DNA of 64,000 nt. It comes from Asaia astilbis JCM 15831 (lineage in GTDB: Bacteria > Pseudomonadota > Alphaproteobacteria > Acetobacterales > Acetobacteraceae). Positions 58,134 through 64,000 of the stretch are shown piece by piece. Position 1 is the stretch's first letter, and each line of letters begins with the position of its first letter. The notes under the pieces were generated by a model that ran no database searches, was not told where the DNA came from, and saw nothing but the letters and a program-made list of their open reading frames with translations. Location: contig NZ_BAJT01000015.1 in assembly GCF_000613845.1 (NCBI RefSeq), forward strand, positions 31,879 to 95,878, in the 5' to 3' direction. The position numbers and the translations under genes are program-made.

Positions 58134-58781
58134 ATGGCTGACACATCGGCAGCGCTGCATCCAGCGGCTTTCACACGCGCCAACGACGATCCGGATCATC
58201 TGTTCTGGGCTGATCGTTCCGACTCGACCCAGATGGATGCTGGCGCCCGGACGGCTGTCACGGCTCTCTATCAGACAACGCTGCCCGCTTCGGGGGTAGT
58301 CCTCGATCTGATGGCTGGCGGCCTGAGCCACCTGCCACCCGATGCGAGACATGACACGGTTATCGGTCTCGATGTCGATCGCAAGGCTCTTGAGAGCAAT
58401 TCGGATCTGACACAACGGGTCGAGCAGGACCTCAATGAATCAGCCAGGATCGATCTGCCGGACGACTCGCTGGACGCTGTCTGTCTGTGCGACGGGTTTG
58501 CCTATCTGACCGATCCGGCAGCGGTGCTGGAAGAAGTCAACAGACTCCTCAAACCCGGCGCCCCTCTGATCATCACCTTTTCGGACAATTTCATACCGCA
58601 AAAGGCCGTTGCGCTCTGGCAGGCTCTTGAACCCGCAGATCGCACACGCCTGATCACGCTCCTGCTCGACCGCGCTGGCTACAGCGATCTGGATACGGGC
58701 GAAGTCGTGCCCCCTGAAGATCTCACAGCATGGAACGACACGGTGCATGCTGTGATCGGGCGCAAGAAGCTCGTCTCCTGA
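58134..58781 (+). CDS. Class I SAM-dependent methyltransferase
   Basis: 215 residues from ATG 58134. The Rossmann motif I is VVLDLMAGGLSHLP, the acidic motif II is IGLDVDRKAL, and post-motif segments are DLPDDSLDAVCLCDGFAYLTDP and VNRLLKPGAPLIITFSDN. This places it with small-molecule methyltransferases of UbiE/methyltransf_11 type. The substrate is unknown. A TTG start at 58068 would add 22 residues without family-like sequence. It converges with the isomerase gene, 20 bases apart. Confidence 0.8.
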   Translation: MADTSAALHPAAFTRANDDPDHLFWADRSDSTQMDAGARTAVTALYQTTLPASGVVLDLMAGGLSHLPPDARHDTVIGLDVDRKALESNSDLTQRVEQDLNESARIDLPDDSLDAVCLCDGFAYLTDPAAVLEEVNRLLKPGAPLIITFSDNFIPQKAVALWQALEPADRTRLITLLLDRAGYSDLDTGEVVPPEDLTAWNDTVHAVIGRKKLVS

Positions 58782-58801
58782 ACCGGGGAAAAGCGAGCTT
58801 T

Positions 58802-59761
58802 TCAGGCCTCTGACTGCGAAAACCCACCCTGAACGACAGGCATGGCGTCGCGCAGGAGGGCGACAGATTTCTCCAGCCCCTCCACTGGATCGAAAAGCGG
58901 ATCCTCATGCTCGATCGAGAGCCAGCCATCGTAACCGACCATGCGCAAACGGTAGCAGAACTGACGCCACCAGAGCGTATCATGCCCGTATCCCAGGGTC
59001 AGATACGACCAGGCCCGCTCCGACGGCAGACCGAGAGGCCCGTTTTCAAGACTGGACGTCACGCCGTGTCGTGCAGGATTGAAGCCGGCATCCTTGGCAT
59101 GAACATGGAAGATCGCGTCACCTAACGCGTCAATCGCACAAAGAGGATCTGCGCCCATCCAGAACATATGGGAGGGGTCGAGATTGGCTCCAATCATCGG
59201 CCCGAGTGCGTCGCGCAATCGCAGGAAGTTCGGCACGTTATAGGCCCACTGACCACCATGCATTTCGAGCGCGAACTGAGTCACACCATATTGGGGTGCC
59301 AAAGTAAGGATCTTCTCCCAATAGGGCACCACCCTCTCCTTGAATTGCCACTCCTTCGCTGTCTGAACTTCCTGAGGCCAGGAACTGACCACCCAGTTGG
59401 GAAGACGGTCGCCCTCCTGCCCCTCTGGAAGACCAGACATCGTACAGATTTTCGCTATCCCCAGATCGCCGGCCAAACGAATGGTGTCATGGAGCTGCTC
59501 GCTCTGCCGACGATCGACGGGATGGAGCGGATTGCCGTTGATGTTCAGAGCGATGATCTCGAGATTTCTTGCCTCGAACGCCTGAACGAACGCGCGCCTT
59601 GCCGAGGGGCTTTCTCTGAGATGAGGCATGTCGATATGAGGCGCCTGAGACCAGCCTCCCGTATTGATTTCGACGCCTGATACACCCAGAGACGCCGCAC
59701 GATCGAGCATGGCTTCGAAAGAGAGGGTCCCGAGACTGTCAGAGACAAAGCCGATCTTCAT
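58802..59761 (-). CDS. Sugar phosphate isomerase/epimerase family TIM-barrel protein
   Basis: AP endonuclease-2/xylose isomerase-like TIM barrel of 319 residues. Metal-binding type residues lie in FALEMHGGQ (Glu), GANLDPSHMFWMG (Asp/His), VHAKDAGF (His/Lys/Asp) and SIEHEDPLFDP (Glu). This arrangement is used by many sugar and inositol isomerases. The closest subgroup, with WVVSSWPQEVQTAKEWQF near the middle, is typical of uncharacterised epimerases near catabolic clusters. The substrate is unknown. No transporter or sugar kinase is adjacent. Confidence 0.85.
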   Translation of the reverse strand: MKIGFVSDSLGTLSFEAMLDRAASLGVSGVEINTGGWSQAPHIDMPHLRESPSARRAFVQAFEARNLEIIALNINGNPLHPVDRRQSEQLHDTIRLAGDLGIAKICTMSGLPEGQEGDRLPNWVVSSWPQEVQTAKEWQFKERVVPYWEKILTLAPQYGVTQFALEMHGGQWAYNVPNFLRLRDALGPMIGANLDPSHMFWMGADPLCAIDALGDAIFHVHAKDAGFNPARHGVTSSLENGPLGLPSERAWSYLTLGYGHDTLWWRQFCYRLRMVGYDGWLSIEHEDPLFDPVEGLEKSVALLRDAMPVVQGGFSQSEA

Positions 59762-59919
59762 AACGCGATCTCCATTCCTGCATGATCGAGCCGCGCAACG
59801 CGCGGCGAAGAGGAAACGAGAATTTATATTCTCTTATCACACAAGAATCGGAACATTAACTCGTTATTGAGCGATCATTTAGCTGTGATTCTGATCTACC
59901 ATCTCGTCACACTCACGTC

Positions 59920-62082
59920 TCACGCCTGCTGAATACGGGCCTCCTGTAGGGCGCGGCGAAAGCTCTTTTCATCGAGCCAGAGCTGGTTTTCCTGCCACTC
60001 ATGCTGCACGACCATAAAGCTTCCCAGGATCTCAATCGCAGCAGAACGCTCCCCTTCGTCGGGCGCGTTTACCTTGCTCCGAAGGAGATTGAGAGCCTCC
60101 TGCAGCCGGGCCGTGAAATTCGCACTGTCGATCACCGGGCTACGGAACGGGTGCGGTCCAAGCCCTTTGAAAAACCCGGCAATCAGCGCCGCAAGCGCGG
60201 GCTGAAGGAGGGGGCGTCGTGCAATGTCTCGCAGTGCCATGAGATTACGGCCCATCGTCATGACGGAGAGCAGGCCATGGAGATTCAGCTCCATGAAGGG
60301 CGTGAGCCTCGCACCGGCATAACGGATCACACGCTCCATGCCTTGGGTGATGGTCCCGATCCAGCGATTTTCCGTCGGCACGCGCCGGTCAGCGCCACAG
60401 ATACGCAACAACCCGTCAAGTGCCCTGCGCCTGAGCAGAACGCAGACCTGGTAAATATTGAAAGGCAGAATACAGCGAAAGACCAGAACGCCTGCCCCCA
60501 AGCCCAGAACGAGCGCGATCGTCGCGTTGCACCACGTCACCTCATCCATGCGAGCGTGATTATTCAGACCGATCAAAGCGGGGAGAAACGTGTTGTAAGA
60601 TCCTGCGGCCATCGCCGTTGACGGATTGCGAATGGCAAGGCCTCCCACAAACATCAACGGCCCGAGCGCCACAATCAGGGCCTCGAAACTCGTCCCGGCC
60701 GGAGTGACCACGAACACCGGCAGGATCGAGGCAAGGGCAGCAAAACAGGCACCGTAAAAAAACCGGTTGCTCACCAGCACCGTATTATCCGTTGTCGCAA
60801 ATCCCCCGACGACCACGGCAATGAACGATATAAATGACAGGCCCTCTGGCCAGGCCGTGACTTCCCAGATGAGCCCCGCGAGACAGATCGCTGCAGTCGA
60901 ACGCACGGCATTATGGAAAGCCACGTGGTAATTCACGACCCGACGCAGGCGCAGACGTGACGGCTGAAGAGCCTCCGCTGGTTTTGCCTCAAAATAGATC
61001 AGCAGACTCGCATATTCAGTCAGGATCAGTCGGATCCCCTGCAAGATGATTATGTCATTGGGGTTGTCCGCCTCGCCCCCGCTCTCGCCGGGTCCGGGGC
61101 ACCGTGCCATCACCTCCAGCCGGGCCTGTAATGTCGCCAGATCCTGCCTGAGCGCCGAGAGCGATCCAGCACTCTGCAGACGCGGCGCTATACCCTTGAT
61201 AAAAATGGCGACCTCTTGCTGGGTCGCCCGTATCCGATCTGAGACGCCCTGTGTTGAGGCGAGGCGCGCCTGCATCCCGAGGCTTCTTGAGACGATTTTG
61301 GAGAGGATGCCGATCGAGGCGTAAGCACAGGCGATCGCGTGATCGCTCCGTCCGACTTCCACCACCGTGAATTCAAGTTGCTCGTTGAGTTTGAGTGTGC
61401 GGCTGAAGACAGCACGAACGGCGCCTTCTGGCGGGGCTGCGCCCGCCAGAACATCTCCCACGACGAGAGAGGCTGCGTTAATTCCCTCTGTCAGCCAGTT
61501 CCGCATCGTGCGACGCGCCTTGACGGCGAGCGAGGCCGAAAACACCAGCCCCGCCACCAACTCACAGACGACACCGAGCACAATATACGTGCCTCGCGCC
61601 ATGGCGATCTTGAACACGTCGTCTGGTGCGGAGAGGGACCCCGTCGCGATGATCGCGCAGGTATAAGCGGCAAGAACGAAAGCATAGGCCCGGAAATTCT
61701 GACAAAGCGTTGCAAGCCCCGTGCAGAGTCCTGCCCAGATCGCGAGAGCAGGAATGAAGAGCCAGGGAGCCTGAGGAAAGGCCGACACCAGGGTGATCGC
61801 GCCGATCATCCCAAGCAATGTGCCAGCCAGACGCCAACGTCCTTTAGACAGACTCTCGCCGCGCGATCCCTGCGCCGTGATCCAGACTGTCATGGCAGCC
61901 CATTGGGGCTCTCCAAGCTCCATCCAGAAAGCGATCCCCAATGCGACCAGCGACGCAACCGTGTTCCGCAGGGCGAATTCAACGGCATTCCCGCTCGGCG
62001 CGAAAAGCCATTTGAGAGGCCATGACCGGCCCCGAAACTGTGCAAGCGCCTCGTTTTGCCGGGCAATAAAAGTTGCAATCAT
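59920..62082 (-). CDS. FUSC/AaeB-type inner membrane efflux transporter
   Basis: 720 residues with two membrane blocks: an N-terminal block of about six helices (FALRNTVASLVALGIAFWMELGEPQWAAMTVWI, the family signature) and a second after residue 400 (FHNAVRSTAAICLAGLIWEVTAWPEGLSFISFIAVV). Cytoplasmic regions lie between and after. AaeB relatives export aromatic carboxylic acids such as p-hydroxybenzoate. No AaeA membrane fusion gene follows, although the window contains an EmrA-like one elsewhere. It is divergent from the helicase gene. Confidence 0.88.
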   Translation of the reverse strand: MIATFIARQNEALAQFRGRSWPLKWLFAPSGNAVEFALRNTVASLVALGIAFWMELGEPQWAAMTVWITAQGSRGESLSKGRWRLAGTLLGMIGAITLVSAFPQAPWLFIPALAIWAGLCTGLATLCQNFRAYAFVLAAYTCAIIATGSLSAPDDVFKIAMARGTYIVLGVVCELVAGLVFSASLAVKARRTMRNWLTEGINAASLVVGDVLAGAAPPEGAVRAVFSRTLKLNEQLEFTVVEVGRSDHAIACAYASIGILSKIVSRSLGMQARLASTQGVSDRIRATQQEVAIFIKGIAPRLQSAGSLSALRQDLATLQARLEVMARCPGPGESGGEADNPNDIIILQGIRLILTEYASLLIYFEAKPAEALQPSRLRLRRVVNYHVAFHNAVRSTAAICLAGLIWEVTAWPEGLSFISFIAVVVGGFATTDNTVLVSNRFFYGACFAALASILPVFVVTPAGTSFEALIVALGPLMFVGGLAIRNPSTAMAAGSYNTFLPALIGLNNHARMDEVTWCNATIALVLGLGAGVLVFRCILPFNIYQVCVLLRRRALDGLLRICGADRRVPTENRWIGTITQGMERVIRYAGARLTPFMELNLHGLLSVMTMGRNLMALRDIARRPLLQPALAALIAGFFKGLGPHPFRSPVIDSANFTARLQEALNLLRSKVNAPDEGERSAAIEILGSFMVVQHEWQENQLWLDEKSFRRALQEARIQQA

Positions 62083-62336
62083 GGGGGCGTCTTACCCGAA
62101 TTTAAGGCGAGGAACGCGGACGGCATCTTCAAATTGGCGTAAATGTCCCATATATCGGGTTTCAATCGGGTCACATCTTAGGGAGAAGCGTTTTCTGCCC
62201 TTGCGCTGTTTAATCCTAGATTTCAGCCCGCATATTCTTTATTGACCGCCTTCCTCACGCCGCGAGCGACGCTCGACGCAGCATAGTTCTGCAACGGCGT
62301 CTTCCCTTCGCACGATCCTGATTGAGTCCGAACCGC
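62083..62336. other. Divergent promoter region between the FUSC transporter and the helicase
   Basis: About 250 bases without a gene, containing the divergent promoters. Short T- and A-rich stretches are present (TTTAAGGCGAG, TTATTGACCGCC), but no strong palindrome or cold-shock-box-like element was recognised. The nearby DEAD-box gene may have a long leader. Confidence 0.35.
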
Positions 62337-64000
62337 ATGCCTTTTCCCGAAACCGTCCCCTCTCTCAGTCGCGCTCTGGCGGCACGCGGATATGAAACGC
62401 CGACTGCCGTACAGGAGGCCGTGCTGCAGCCGGGCCTCGAGACTCGGGATCTGCTCGTTTCTGCTCAAACAGGTTCCGGCAAGACCGTGGCCTTCGGTCT
62501 CGCCTTCGCACCGACGCTCATCCCCGAGGGAAGCGAGCGCCTTCCCCCTGCCAACAGCCCGATGGCGCTGGTTATCGCGCCGACGCGCGAACTCGCCCTT
62601 CAGGTCCAGAGCGAACTGCAGTGGCTCTACGCCGAGACCGGCGCGCGGATCGTAAGCTGCATCGGTGGCACCGATGCACGGCGTGAAGCCCGCAACCTGT
62701 CCAACGGCGTCCATATCGTGGTCGGCACGCCGGGACGTCTTTGCGACCATCTGTCACGTGGGGCGCTGAATCTCTCGGATCTGCGCGTCATCGTCATGGA
62801 TGAAGCGGACGAAATGCTCGATCTGGGCTTCCGCGATGAGCTGGAACAGCTTCTGGATGCCGCTCCGGTGGAGCGCCGCACCCTTCTGTTCTCGGCAACC
62901 ATTGCCAAGGAAATCGCCAATCTGGCGCGTCGCTTCCAGAAGAATGCCGAGCGGATCAACACCGTCTCGACATCCAAGCAGCATGACGACATCACTTATA
63001 AATGCGTTCTGACAGCGCCGAACGATATCGGCCGCGGCATCGTCAACGTATTGCGCTACTACGAGAGCGCAACGGCAATGCTGTTCTGCAACACGCGTGC
63101 CATGGTGGCTCAGGTCCAAGCCGCGCTGGTCGAACGTGGCTTTGCCTCGGTCGCGATCTCGGGTGAAATGGGCCAGAACGAGCGTTCGCGCGCAATCGAA
63201 GCCCTGCGCTCTGGCGTAGCCCGCGTCTGCGTTGCCACCGACGTTGCCGCACGTGGCATCGATATTCCGGCGCTCTCGCTCGTTATTCACGCCAACATGC
63301 CCAGCGAAGCAGCAACCCTGCTGCATCGTTCGGGCCGTACCGGTCGCGCAGGCCGTAAAGGCACCTGCGTTGTCATGGTTCCGCTGAGCCAGCGTCGCAA
63401 GGCCGAGCGCCTGCTCTCCTTTGCCAAAATCAATAATGCAGAGTGGGAAAGCGTTCCGTCTGCAGATGCGATTCTGGAACAGGACGCCAAGCGTCTGATG
63501 GGAGATGAGACCCTTTTCGCCCCGTCGCAGGCCGTTGAGGACGCTCTGGCATCACAGCTTGCCGAGGCTCACGACTCGCATCAGCTCGCAACCGCTCTGG
63601 TGCGCCTCTACAAGAGCCGCCTGCCGAGCGTTGAGAACATTCGCCCCGTCAACGTCGAGGCTCCGGCTGCCCGTGGCGCTCGCGACGAACGGGCTCCCCG
63701 TGAGTTCAGCGGTCGCGTCGATCGCATGGGCGGCGAATGGTTCAGCCTCGCCATCGGCCGCACCGAACGTGCCGACCCGAAATGGCTGGTGCCTCTGATC
63801 TGCCGCCTTGGCAGCGTAACCAAGAGCGAAATCGGCGCGATCCACATCGACACGGATCACACGCTGTTCGAAATCGCCCCCGACAGCGCCGAGCGCTTCC
63901 GCTCCTGTGTCGCAGGCGCTGACGCAGACGAAGCGAAGATCGAGCCGGCTTCGGCCCCCACAGGCCCGTCGGCTCCGCCGCGTGGCCCCCGTCGTCCCCG
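62337..64000 (+). CDS. deaD: DEAD-box ATP-dependent RNA helicase (partial, cut by right edge)
   Basis: CsdA/DeaD-type RNA helicase. From ATG 62337 it has the Q motif region (ARGYETPTAVQ), Walker A AQTGSGKT (43-50), DEAD at 155-158, SAT, and the C-terminal HRSGRTGRAG motif VI. After the core, an extended region holds a DbpA-like RNA-binding fold (FSGRVDRMGGEWFSLAIGRTERADPKWLVPLICRLGSVTKSEIGAIHI) and a Pro/Arg-rich tail that runs past the window end. 554 codons are visible. It lacks a nearby terminator inside the window. DeaD-type helicases help ribosome assembly and cold adaptation. Confidence 0.95.
   Translation, partial: MPFPETVPSLSRALAARGYETPTAVQEAVLQPGLETRDLLVSAQTGSGKTVAFGLAFAPTLIPEGSERLPPANSPMALVIAPTRELALQVQSELQWLYAETGARIVSCIGGTDARREARNLSNGVHIVVGTPGRLCDHLSRGALNLSDLRVIVMDEADEMLDLGFRDELEQLLDAAPVERRTLLFSATIAKEIANLARRFQKNAERINTVSTSKQHDDITYKCVLTAPNDIGRGIVNVLRYYESATAMLFCNTRAMVAQVQAALVERGFASVAISGEMGQNERSRAIEALRSGVARVCVATDVAARGIDIPALSLVIHANMPSEAATLLHRSGRTGRAGRKGTCVVMVPLSQRRKAERLLSFAKINNAEWESVPSADAILEQDAKRLMGDETLFAPSQAVEDALASQLAEAHDSHQLATALVRLYKSRLPSVENIRPVNVEAPAARGARDERAPREFSGRVDRMGGEWFSLAIGRTERADPKWLVPLICRLGSVTKSEIGAIHIDTDHTLFEIAPDSAERFRSCVAGADADEAKIEPASAPTGPSAPPRGPRRP

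Noticed and set aside
1..64000. CRISPR arrays, tRNA or rRNA genes, insertion sequences
   Set aside because: No regular direct-repeat array, no tRNA-like cloverleaf or rRNA signature and no transposase was recognised in reading both strands. A tRNA and repeat search program would be needed to confirm.

Overview
The window looks like chromosome from an acetic acid bacterium (Acetobacteraceae, Alphaproteobacteria). The support is high-GC, densely packed genes, a complete E. coli-type complex I operon with fused nuoCD, a Hint-domain surface protein of the kind common in this family, an acetoin/diacetyl-type reductase, and glycolytic and pentose-phosphate genes. The genus cannot be fixed from sequence alone. 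No rRNA, tRNA, CRISPR array, insertion sequence or prophage was recognised.

Layout. 1-13783 (minus): nuoA-B-CD-E-F-G-H-I-J-K-L-M-N, with nuoN running off the left edge. 14039-17468 (minus): GH15 glucosidase-like gene and zwf. 17564-21879 (minus): emrA-emrB-outer membrane factor efflux operon behind a TetR-type palindrome. 22294-25709 (plus): moeA-moaA-moaC-moaD-moaE for molybdenum cofactor. 25746-28660: TauE/SafE permease, divergent from pepA-holC. 28816-32113: acetoin-type reductase, L-serine dehydratase and a bicupin without metal ligands. 32114-33368: gene-poor, decayed stretch. 33369-35090: Hint-domain protein. 35341-40770 (plus): five tightly coupled genes resembling the membrane arm and large subunit of hydrogenase-4/complex I, without NiFe ligands and without a NuoB-like subunit. 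40781-45323: flippase, selO, a beta-propeller glycan protein and a lipoprotein. 45495-47759: gap-pgk. 47916-53928: small secreted proteins, an orphan TpsB transporter and a TonB-dependent receptor. 54332-57320: dapF-mtaB-ftsY. 57430-62082: a luciferase-like remnant, a methyltransferase, a TIM-barrel isomerase and a FUSC transporter. 62337-64000: DEAD-box helicase, cut by the right edge.

The main biological lead is the 35341-40770 cluster. It keeps start/stop overlaps and the order B-C-E-F-G of Hyf-type complexes. Its large subunit has lost both CxxC motifs, its antiporter-like subunits are short, and residues normally used for proton transfer appear to be missing. It may be a new variant of the energy-converting-hydrogenase-related (Ehr) complexes, or a complex in decay.

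The main technical observation is that about a dozen conserved genes (nuoF, nuoH, nuoL, nuoM, zwf, emrA, emrB, dapF and others) are each broken by one or two missing or extra bases, often in short homopolymers. Most corrected lengths match the family. This points to indel errors in the assembly rather than mass gene decay, so these genes are annotated here as single CDSs spanning the frameshift.
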